NCBI RefSeq assembly: GCF_000003605.2
Contig: NW_003122813.1
Span: 1-22,309, forward strand
Origin: Saccoglossus kowalevskii
Taxonomy: Eukaryota; Hemichordata; Enteropneusta; Harrimaniidae
Reading direction: 5' to 3'
Length of the DNA: 22,309 nucleotides
Shown here: one piece after another, positions 1 to 8,114 of the stretch
How positions within the stretch are numbered: position 1 is the stretch's first letter
How the letters are laid out: each line of letters opens with the position of its first letter
Position numbers and translations under genes: made by a program
Notes under the pieces: model-generated
Database searches by the model: none
Told to the model about the DNA's origin: nothing
Seen by the model: the letters and a program-made list of their open reading frames with translations, nothing else

Positions 1-207
1 TGTAAAATGGTTAATTTTCACTGGGTTTAAATTTCGCTGATTTAGCATTTCAGGCATATTCAGTGGGTTTTAAATTCACGATTTTATTATTTAGATAATG
101 TGTTCTATGCTAAATTTTACATATTCACTGGGTTTTAATTTAGCGCATTTTTGCAGTCAGCGAAATAAGCGAAATTAAAACCCAGTGAATAATTAACCCT
201 TTTACAG
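1..207 (+). mobile_element. 208-bp miniature inverted-repeat element, copy 1 (lacks first base at window edge)
   Basis: This is a non-coding, AT-rich (about 30% GC) element matching the other four copies, but the window starts at its second base, so the initial C and the left target TA are outside. It ends in TTTTACAG at 207 and is followed by TA (208-209). Its internal architecture is best read here. A TTCACTGGGTTT motif lies at 17-28, related direct copies at 59-76 and 124-141, and an inverted copy at 172-189. A 9-bp inverted pair, ATTTAGCAT and ATGCTAAAT, lies at 40-48 and 107-115. No open reading frame of useful length exists, so any movement would depend on a transposase encoded elsewhere. 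It is identical by eye to copy 2. Confidence 0.85.
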
Positions 208-960
208 TAACATATGAGCAACCTGTCTTTAAAGACCACCTGCCTATAGGGCCACTTTTAGGCAGTCCCAAGGCATAAAGTATGAGCAATCTGTCTTTAA
301 AGACCACCTGCCTATAGGGCCACTTTTAGGCAGTCCCAAGGCATAAAGTATGAGCAACCTGTCTTTAAAGACCACCTGCCTATAGGGCCACTTTTAGGCA
401 GTCCCAAGGCATAAAGTATGAGCAACCTGTCTTTAAAGACCACCTGCCTATAGGGCCACTTTTAGGCAGTCCCAAGGCATAACATATGAGCAACCTATCT
501 TTAAAGACCACCTGCCTGTAGGGCCACTTTTAGGCAGTCCCAAGGCATAACGTATGAGCAACCTGTCTTTAAAGACCACCTGCCTATAAGGCCACTTTTA
601 GGCAGTCCCAAGGCACAAAGTATGAGCAACCTGTCTTTAAAGACCACCTGCCTATAGGGCCACTTTTAGGCAGTCCCAAGGCATAAAGTATGAACAACCT
701 GTCTTTAAAGACCACCTGCCTATAGGGCCACTTTTAGGCAGTCCCAAGGCATAAAGTATGAGCAACCTGTCTTTAAAGACCACCTGCCTATAGGGCCACT
801 GTTAGGCAGTCCCAAGGCATAAAGTATGAGCAATCTGTCTTTAAAGACCACCTGCCTATAGGGCCACTTTTAGGCAGTCCCAAGGCATAAAGTATGAGCA
901 ACCTATCTTTAAAGACCACCTGCCTATAGGGCCACTTTTAGGCAGTCCCAAGGCATAAAG

Positions 961-1028
961 TATGAGCAACCTGTCTTTAAAGACCACCTGCCTATAGGGC
1001 CACTTTTAGGCAGTCCCAAGGCATAACA
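961..1028. repeat. Representative 68-bp monomer with internal palindromes
   Basis: One monomer chosen to show the symmetry carried by most copies. A perfect 12-bp palindrome GTCTTTAAAGAC lies at 973-984, reduced to 10 bp in ctatc variants. A CTGCCTA arm at 988-994 and its exact complement TAGGCAG at 1007-1013 form a 7-bp stem with a 12-base loop. CCTATAGG at 991-998 is a third palindrome overlapping the left arm. Monomers with the aca triplet add CATATG at the junction. Such symmetry could form hairpins or be a dimeric protein site, but nothing in the window shows which. Confidence 0.85.
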
Positions 1029-1516
1029 TATGAGCAACCTATCTTTAAAGACCACCTGCCTGTAGGGCCACTTTTAGGCAGTCCCAAGGCATAACGTATG
1101 AGCAACCTGTCTTTAAAGACCACCTGCCTATAGGGCCACTGTTAGGCAGTCCCAAGGCATAAAGTATGAGCAATCTGTCTTTAAAGACCACCTGCCTATA
1201 GGGCCACTTTTAGGCAGTCCCAAGGCATAAAGTATGAGCAACCTATCTTTAAAGACCACCTGCCTATAGGGCCACTTTTAGGCAGTCCCAAGGCATAAAG
1301 TATGAGCAACCTGTCTTTAAAGACCACCTGCCTATAGGGCCACTTTTAGGCAGTCCCAAGGCATAACATATGAGCAACCTATCTTTAAAGACCACCTGCC
1401 TGTAGGGCCACTTTTAGGCAGTCCCAAGGCATAACGTATGAGCAACCTGTCTTTAAAGACCACCTGCCTATAGGGCCACTTTTAGGCAGTCCCAAGGCAT
1501 AACGTATGAGCAACCT

Positions 1517-1604
1517 CTATATAAAGACCACCTGCTTATAGTAACCAGATCTATACTAAGACCACCTGCTTATAGTGACCAGCTCTATATAAAGACCATC
1601 TGCC
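1517..1604. repeat. Half-unit block, subtype a (copy 1)
   Basis: Two 34-bp units (1517-1550 and 1551-1584) begin ctatataaag and ctatactaag and share accacctgcttatagt. They are followed by a third start, ctatataaagaccatctgcc (1585-1604), which runs back into a normal monomer. Flanking tatgag starts at 1505 and 1641 are 136 bp apart, exactly two monomers, so two half-length units stand in for one 68-bp unit. Subtype a is marked by ctatactaag and by the following monomers: cccaaagcata, then gcaagctgtc 197 bp from the block start, with cctacagg and ccacttgttgg. Confidence 0.9.
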
Positions 1605-3216
1605 TATAGGGCCACTTTTAGGCAGTCCCAAAGCATAACGTATGAGCAACCTATCTTTAAAGACCACCTGCCTATAGGGCCACTTTTAGGCAGTCCCAAG
1701 GCATACTGTATGAGCAAGCTGTCTTTAAAGACCACCTGCCTACAGGGCCACTTGTTGGCAGTCCCAAGGCATAACATATGAGCAACCTATCTTTAAAGAC
1801 CACCTGCCTATAGGGCCACTTTTAGGCAGTCCCAAGGCATAAAGTATGAGCAACCTGTCTTTAAAGACCACCTGCCTATAGGGCCACTTTTAGGCAGTCC
1901 CAAGGCATACTGTATGAGCAACCTATCTTTAAAGACCACCTGCCTATAGGGCCACTTTTAGGCAGTCCCAAGGCATAACGTATGAGCAACCTGTCTTTAA
2001 AGACCACCTGCCTATAGGGCCACTTTTAGGCAGTCCCAAGGCATACTGTATGAGCAACCTATCTTTAAAGACCACCTGCCTATAGGGCCACTTTTAGGCA
2101 GTCCCAAGGCATACTGTATGAGCAACCTATCTTTAAAGACCACCTGCCTGTAGGGCCACTTTTAGGCAGTCCCAAGGCATAACGTATGAGCAACCTGTCT
2201 TGAAAGACCACCTGCCTATAGGGCCACTTTGAGGCAGTCCCAAGGCATAACATATGAGCAACCTATCTTTAAAGACCACCTGCCTATAGGGCCACTTATA
2301 GGCAGTCCCAAGGCATAAAGTATGAGCAACCTGTCTTTAAAGACCGCCTGCCTATAGGGCCACTTTTAGGCAGTCCCAAGGCATACTGTATGAGCAACCT
2401 ATCTTTAAAGACCACCTGCCTATAGGGCCACTTTTAGGCAGTCCCAAGGCATAACGTATGAGCAACCTGTCTTTAAAGACCACCTGCCTATAGGGCCACT
2501 TTTAGGCAGTCCCAAGGCATACTGTATGAGCAACCTATCTTTAAAGACCACCTGCCTATAGGGCCACTTTTAGGCAGTCCCAAGGCATACTGTATGAGCA
2601 ACCTATCTTTAAAGACCACCTGCCTGTAGGGCCACTTTTAGGCAGTCCCAAGGCATAACGTATGAGCAACCTGTCTTTAAAGACCACTTGCCTATAGGGC
2701 CACTTTTAGGCAGTCCCAAGGCATAACATATGAGCAATCTATCTTTAAAGACCACCTGCCTATAGGGCCACTTATAGGCAGTCCCAAGGCATAAAGTATG
2801 AGCAACCTGTCTTTAAAGACCACCTGCCTATAAGGCCACTTTTAGGCAGTCCCAAGGCATAAAGTATGAGCAACCTGTCTTTAAAGACCACCTGCCTATA
2901 GGGCCACTTTTAGGCAGTCCCAAGGCATAAAGTATGAGCAACCTGTCTTTAAAGACCACCTGCCTATAGGGCCACTTTTAGGCAGTCCCAAGGCATAACA
3001 TATGAGCAACCTATCTTTAAAGACCACCTGCCTGTAGGGCCACTTTTAGGCAGTCCCAAGGCATAACGTATGAGCAACCTGTCTTTAAAGACCACCTGCC
3101 TATAGGGCCACTTTTAGGCAGTCCCAAGGCATAACATATGAGCAACCTATCTTTAAAGACCACCTGCCTATAGGGCCACTTTTAGGCAGTCCCAAGGCAT
3201 AACGTATGAGCAACCT

Positions 3217-3304
3217 TTATATAAAGACCACCTGCTTATAGTAACCAGATCTATACAAAGACCACCTGCTTATAGTGACCAGCTCTATATAAAGACCATC
3301 TGCC
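3217..3304. repeat. Half-unit block, subtype b (copy 2)
   Basis: Same 34 + 34 bp construction as the block at 1517, but the first unit begins ttatataaag and the second ctatacaaag. Flanking tatgag starts (3205 and 3341) are again 136 bp apart. Element copy 2 starts exactly 257 bp after the block start, a spacing shared by every subtype b block. Confidence 0.9.
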
Positions 3305-3473
3305 TATAGGGCCACTTTTAGGCAGTCCCAAGGCATAACGTATGAGCAACCTATCTTTAAAGACCACCTGCCTATAGGGCCACTTTTAGGCAGTCCCAAG
3401 GCATAAAGTATGAGCAACCTGTCTTTAAAGACCACCTGCCTATAGGGCCACTTTTAGGCAGTCCCAATGCATA

Positions 3474-3681
3474 CTGTAAAATGGTTAATTTTCACTGGGT
3501 TTAAATTTCGCTGATTTAGCATTTCAGGCATATTCAGTGGGTTTTAAATTCACGATTTTATTATTTAGATAATGTGTTCTATGCTAAATTTTACATATTC
3601 ACTGGGTTTTAATTTAGCGCATTTTTGCAGTCAGCGAAATAAGCGAAATTAAAACCCAGTGAATAATTAACCCTTTTACAG
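3474..3681 (+). mobile_element. 208-bp TA-flanked miniature inverted-repeat element, copy 2 (complete)
   Basis: The element starts CTGTAAAA and ends TTTTACAG and is flanked by TA on both sides (3472-3473 and 3682-3683). Its inverted ends are long: about 39 bases on the left (3474-3512) match about 40 on the right (3642-3681), with two mismatches and one single-base gap. Shared blocks are GTTAATT, TTCACTGGGTTT and AATTTCGCT. Removing the element plus one TA restores gcaTAacatatgag, the ordinary monomer junction, so the insertion point and the TA duplication are read directly. TA duplication and size fit a non-autonomous element mobilised by a Tc1/mariner-type transposase. That family assignment is inference, because no transposase is present and the tip is not a known family signature to me. 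Confidence 0.9.
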
Positions 3682-4855
3682 TAACATATGAGCAACCTGT
3701 CTTTAAAGACCACCTGCCTATAGGGCCACTTTTAGGCAGTCCCAAGGCATAAAGTATGAGCAATCTGTCTTTAAAGACCACCTGCCTATAGGGCCACTTT
3801 TAGGCAGTCCCAAGGCATAAAGTATGAGCAACCTGTCTTTAAAGACCACCTGCCTATAGGGCCACTTTTAGGCAGTCCCAAGGCATAAAGTATGAGCAAC
3901 CTGTCTTTAAAGACCACCTGCCTATAGGGCCACTTTTAGGCAGTCCCAAGGCATAAAGTATGAACAACCTGTCTTTAAAGACCACCTGCCTATAGGGCCA
4001 CTTTTAGGCAGTCCCAAGGCATAAAGTATGAGCAACCTGTCTTTAAAGACCACCTGCCTATAGGGCCACTGTTAGGCAGTCCCAAGGCATAAAGTATGAG
4101 CAATCTGTCTTTAAAGACCACCTGCCTATAGGGCCACTTTTAGGCAGTCCCAAGGCATAAAGTATGAGCAACCTATCTTTAAAGACCACCTGCCTATAGG
4201 GCCACTTTTAGGCAGTCCCAAGGCATAAAGTATGAGCAACCTGTCTTTAAAGACCACCTGCCTATAGGGCCACTTTTAGGCAGTCCCAAGGCATAACATA
4301 TGAGCAACCTATCTTTAAAGACCACCTGCCTGTAGGGCCACTTTTAGGCAGTCCCAAGGCATAACGTATGAGCAACCTGTCTTTAAAGACCACCTGCCTA
4401 TAGGGCCACTGTTAGGCAGTCCCAAGGCATAAAGTATGAGCAATCTGTCTTTAAAGACCACCTGCCTATAGGGCCACTTTTAGGCAGTCCCAAGGCATAA
4501 AGTATGAGCAACCTGTCTTTAAAGACCACCTGCCTATAAGGGCCACTTTTAGGCAGTCCCAAGGCATAAAGTATGAGCAACCTATCTTTAAAGACCACCT
4601 GCCTATAGGGCCACTTTTAGGCAGTCCCAAGGCATAAAGTATGAGCAACCTGTCTTTAAAGACCACCTGCCTATAGGGCCACTTTTAGGCAGTCCCAAGG
4701 CATAACATATGAGCAACCTATCTTTAAAGACCACCTGCCTGTAGGGCCACTTTTAGGCAGTCCCAAGGCATAACGTATGAGCAACCTGTCTTTAAAGACC
4801 ACCTGCCTATAGGGCCACTTTTAGGCAGTCCCAAGGCATAACGTATGAGCAACCT

Positions 4856-4943
4856 CTATATAAAGACCACCTGCTTATAGTAACCAGATCTATACTAAGA
4901 CCACCTGCTTATAGTGACCAGCTCTATATAAAGACCATCTGCC
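4856..4943. repeat. Half-unit block, subtype a (copy 3)
   Basis: Two 34-bp units with ctatactaag in the second, followed by cccaaagcata and, 197 bp from the block start, gcaagctgtc with cctacagg and ccacttgttgg. This matches the block at 1517 by eye. Confidence 0.9.
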
Positions 4944-6147
4944 TATAGGGCCACTTTTAGGCAGTCCCAAAGCATAACGTATGAGCAACCTATCTTTAAA
5001 GACCACCTGCCTATAGGGCCACTTTTAGGCAGTCCCAAGGCATACTGTATGAGCAAGCTGTCTTTAAAGACCACCTGCCTACAGGGCCACTTGTTGGCAG
5101 TCCCAAGGCATAACATATGAGCAACCTATCTTTAAAGACCACCTGCCTATAGGGCCACTTTTAGGCAGTCCCAAGGCATAAAGTATGAGCAACCTGTCTT
5201 TAAAGACCACCTGCCTATAAGGCCACTTTTAGGCAGTCCCAAGGCATAAAGTATGAGCAACCTGTCTTTAAAGACCACCTGCCTATAGGGCCACTTTTAG
5301 GCAGTCCCAAGGCATAAAGTATGAGCAACCTGTCTTTAAAGACCACCTGCCTATAGGGCCACTTTTAGGCAGTCCCAAGGCATAACATATGAGCAACCTA
5401 TCTTTAAAGACCACCTGCCTGTAGGGCCACTTTTAGGCAGTCCCAAGGCATAACGTATGAGCAACCTGTCTTTAAAGACCACCTGCCTATAGGGCCACTT
5501 TTAGGCAGTCCCAAGGCATAACATATGAGCAACCTATCTTTAAAGACCACCTGCCTATAGGGCCACTTTTAGGCAGTCCCAAGGCATAACATATGAGCAA
5601 CCTATCGTTAAAGACCACCTGCCTATAGGGCCACTTTTAGACAGTCCCATGGCATAAAGTATGAGCAACCTCTCTTTAAAGACCACCTGCCTATAGGGCC
5701 ACTTTTAGGCAGTCCCAAGGCACAAAGTATGAGCAACCTGTCTTTAAAGACCACCTGCCTTTTGGACCACTTTTAGGCAGTCCCAAGGTATAACGTATGA
5801 GCAACCTATCTTTGAAGACCGCCTACCTATAGGGACACTTTTAGGCAGTCCCAAGGCATAACATATGAGCAACCTATCTTTAAAGACTACCTGCCTATAG
5901 GGCCACTTTTAGGCAGTCCCAAGAGATAAAGTATGAGCAACCTATCGTTAAAGACCACCTGCCTATAGGGCCACTTTTAGACAGTCCCAAGGCATAAAGT
6001 ATGAGCAACCTGTCTTTAAAGACCACCTGCCTATAGGACCACTTTTAGGCAGTCCAAAGGCATAACATATGAGCAACCTATCTTTAAAGACCACCTGCCT
6101 ATAGGCCCACTTTTAGGCAGTCCCAAGGGATAAAGTATGAGCAACCT

Positions 6148-6235
6148 TTATATAAAGACCACCTGCCTATAGTAACCAGATCTATACAAAGACCACCTGC
6201 TTATAGTGACCAGCTCTATATAAAGACCATCTGCC
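6148..6235. repeat. Half-unit block, subtype b (copy 4, variant)
   Basis: Subtype b by its ttatataaag and ctatacaaag starts, but the first unit has cctgcctatagt where the others have cctgcttatagt, and the preceding monomer is gggataaag rather than gcataacg. This may be a small conversion from an ordinary monomer. Element copy 3 starts 257 bp after the block start. Confidence 0.9.
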
Positions 6236-6404
6236 TATAGGGCCACTTTTAGGCAGTCCCAAGGCATAACGTATGAGCAACCTATCTTTAAAGACCACCT
6301 GCCTATAGGGCCACTTTTAGGCAGTCCCAAGGCATAAAGTATGAGCAACCTGTCTTTAAAGACCACCTGCCTATAGGGCCACTTTTAGGCAGTCCCAATG
6401 CATA

Positions 6405-6612
6405 CTGTAAAATGGTTAATTTTCACTGGGTTTAAATTTCGCTGATTTAGCATTTCAGGCATATTCAGTGGGTTTTAAATTCACGATTTTATTATTTAGA
6501 TAATGTGTTCTATGCTAAATTTTACATATTCACTGGGTTTTAATTTAGCACATTTTTGCAGTCAGCGAAATAAGCGAAATTAAAACCCAGTGAATAATTA
6601 ACCCTTTTACAG
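6405..6612 (+). mobile_element. 208-bp miniature inverted-repeat element, copy 3 (complete)
   Basis: Same length, ends, orientation and TA flanks (6403-6404 and 6613-6614) as copy 2. It differs by one substitution, tttagcaca instead of tttagcgca, in the third quarter of the element. It sits after the same derived monomer ending cccaaTgcata and exactly 257 bp downstream of a 34-bp half-unit block, as copies 2 and 5 do. This shows that the copy arose by duplication of the surrounding satellite segment rather than by a new transposition. Confidence 0.9.
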
Positions 6613-6901
6613 TAACATATGAGCAACCTGTCTTTAAAGACCACCTGCCTATAGGGCCACTTTTAGGCAGTCCCAAGGCATAAAGTATGAGCAACCTATC
6701 TTTAAAGACCACCTGCCTGTAGGGCCACTTTTAGGCAGTCCCAAAGCATAACGTATGAGCAACCTGTCTTTAAAGACCACCTGCCTATAGGGCCACTTTT
6801 AGGCAGTCCCAAGGCATAACATATGAGCAACCTATCTTTAAAGACCACCTGCCTATAGGGCCACTTTTAGGCAGTCCCAAGGCATAACGTATGAGCAACC
6901 T

Positions 6902-6989
6902 CTATATAAAGACCACCTGCTTATAGTAACCAGATCTATACTAAGACCACCTGCTTATAGTGACCAGCTCTATATAAAGACCATCTGCC
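6902..6989. repeat. Half-unit block, subtype a (copy 5)
   Basis: Same sequence as the blocks at 1517 and 4856 by eye, again with gcaagctgtc 197 bp from its start (7099). It lies only 952 bp (14 monomers) before a subtype b block, the closest pairing of the two subtypes in the window. Confidence 0.9.
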
Positions 6990-7853
6990 TATAGGGCCAC
7001 TTTTAGGCAGTCCCAAAGCATAACGTATGAGCAACCTATCTTTAAAGACCACCTGCCTATAGGGCCACTTTTAGGCAGTCCCAAGGCATACTGTATGAGC
7101 AAGCTGTCTTTAAAGACCACCTGCCTACAGGGCCACTTGTTGGCAGTCCCAAGGCATAAAGTATGAGCAACCTATCTTTAAAGACCACCTGCCTATAGGG
7201 CCACTTTTAGGTAGTCCCAAGGCATAACATATGAGCAACCTATCTTTAAAGACCACCTGCCTATAGGGCCACTTTTAGGCAGTCCCAAGGCATAAAGTAT
7301 GAGCAACCTGTCTTTAAAGACCACCTGCCTATAGGGCCACTTTTAGGCAGTCCCAAGGCATACTGTATGAGCAACCTATCTTTAAAGACCACCTGCCTAT
7401 AGGGCCACTTTTAGGCAGTCCCAAGGCATACTGTATGAGCAACCTATCTTTAAAGACCACCTGCCTATAGGGCCACTTTTAGGCAGTCCCAAGGCATACT
7501 GTATGAGCAACCTATCTTTAAAGACCACCTGCCTATAGGGCCACTTTTAGGCAGTCCCAAGGCATAAAGTATGAGCAACCTGTCTTTAAAGACCACCTGC
7601 CTATAGGGCCACTTTTAGGCAGTCCCAAGGCATAACATATGAACAACCTATCTTTAAAGACCACCTGCCTGTAGGGCCACTTTTAGGCAGTCCCAAGGCA
7701 TAACGTATGAGCAACCTGTCTTTAAAGACCACCTGCCTATAGGGCCACTTTTAGGCAGTCCCAAGGCATAACATATGAGCAACCTATCTTTAAAGACCAC
7801 CTGCCTATAGGGCCACTTTTAGGCAGTCCCAAGGCATAACGTATGAGCAACCT

Positions 7854-7941
7854 TTATATAAAGACCACCTGCTTATAGTAACCAGATCTATACAAAGACC
7901 ACCTGCTTATAGTGACCAGCTCTATATAAAGACCATCTGCC
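7854..7941. repeat. Half-unit block, subtype b (copy 6)
   Basis: Subtype b by ttatataaag and ctatacaaag. The CTAG scar at 8111 lies 257 bp after its start, the position occupied by the element in other copies. Confidence 0.9.
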
Positions 7942-8110
7942 TATAGGGCCACTTTTAGGCAGTCCCAAGGCATAACGTATGAGCAACCTATCTTTAAAGA
8001 CCACCTGCCTATAGGGCCACTTTTAGGCAGTCCCAAGGCATAAAGTATGAGCAACCTATCTTTAAAGACCACCTGCCTATAGGGCCACTTTTAGGCAGTC
8101 CCAATGCATA

Positions 8111-8114
8111 CTAG
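8111..8114. other. CTAG scar at former element site (putative excision footprint 1)
   Basis: The junction reads gcaTA-CTAG-TAacatatgag. Compared with the ordinary monomer junction gcaTAacatatgag, it has six extra bases: a second TA plus CTAG. CT equals the first two bases of the element and AG its last two. The scar follows the private cccaaTgcata change and lies 257 bp after a half-unit block, exactly where elements sit elsewhere. It is therefore a site that once held the element, not an unoccupied ancestral site. A two-base stagger at each end is the behaviour known for Tc1-type transposases; assignment to that family is inference. Confidence 0.8.

Larger units (their letters stand above)
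208..3473. repeat. 68-bp satellite tract 1 (48 monomers)
   Basis: This is a head-to-tail array whose length, 3266 bp, equals 48 x 68 plus the duplicated TA. Monomers read tatgagcaac, then ct[g/a]tctttaaagacc, acctgccta, tagggccac, ttttaggcag, tcccaaggcata, and a variable triplet before the next tatgag. The triplet is aag, aca, acg or ctg. Linked variants include gcaatc, tgaacaacc, cctgtaggg, ctataagg, cacaaag and ccactgttagg. The three-monomer suite acg/ctgttagg, aag/gcaatc, aag/ctatc recurs inside it, showing local duplication. It contains half-unit blocks at 1517-1604 and 3217-3304. No gene, promoter or RNA gene is seen. Confidence 0.95.
3682..6404. repeat. 68-bp satellite tract 2 (40 monomers, one extra base)
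   Basis: Length is 2723 bp, equal to 40 x 68 plus TA plus one extra A at about 4538 (tataaggg instead of tataggg). The order of variant monomers after the element follows tract 1 closely (gcaatc, tgaacaacc, ctgttagg, gcaatc, aca/cctgtag and so on), with whole monomers gained or lost. This identifies it as another copy of the same higher-order unit. From about 5600 to 6130 the monomers are more divergent: cctatcgtt, ttttagacag, ccttttggacc, tttgaagaccgcctacc and gggataaag. It holds half-unit blocks at 4856-4943 and 6148-6235. Confidence 0.95.
6613..8110. repeat. 68-bp satellite tract 3 (22 monomers)
   Basis: Length is 1498 bp, exactly 22 x 68 plus TA. It carries half-unit blocks of both subtypes, at 6902-6989 (subtype a) and 7854-7941 (subtype b). 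Between them is a run of three or more monomers with the ctg triplet (gcatactgtatgag), around 7310-7510. The tract ends in the cccaaTgcata monomer that precedes every element and scar. No non-satellite sequence is present. Confidence 0.95.

Noticed and set aside
961-1028. Hammerhead ribozyme in the satellite monomer, as in some animal satellites
   Set aside because: The conserved CTGATGA and GAAA core could not be found in the monomer on either strand, and the element's gctgattt is only a partial match.
961-1028. CACCTG in each monomer as a functional E-box
   Set aside because: The six-base match is expected by chance and nothing else supports regulation, so it was not annotated.
208-3473. 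CRISPR array
   Set aside because: The whole 68-bp unit repeats; there are no unique spacers between short repeats and no cas genes.
3474-3681. Harbinger-type element with a three-base target duplication
   Set aside because: The flanks share only TA; the third bases do not match (ATA on the left against TAA on the right), and removing the element with one TA restores the monomer exactly.
4398-4598. Short minus-strand open frames of 65-71 codons (4398-4598, 4466-4666, 16719-16919, 16772-16987, 20534-20731)
   Set aside because: They are translations of the satellite itself. Because 68 is not a multiple of three, an open run cycles through the three frames and stops after about three monomers (204 bp). 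The 71-codon case is lengthened by the extra C near 16864. Nothing supports coding.
8111-8114. CTAG junctions as ancestral sites before insertion
   Set aside because: The ancestral junction is the plain gcaTAacatatgag. The CTAG sites have six extra bases, carry the derived cccaaTgcata change, and keep the linked block where it is present.
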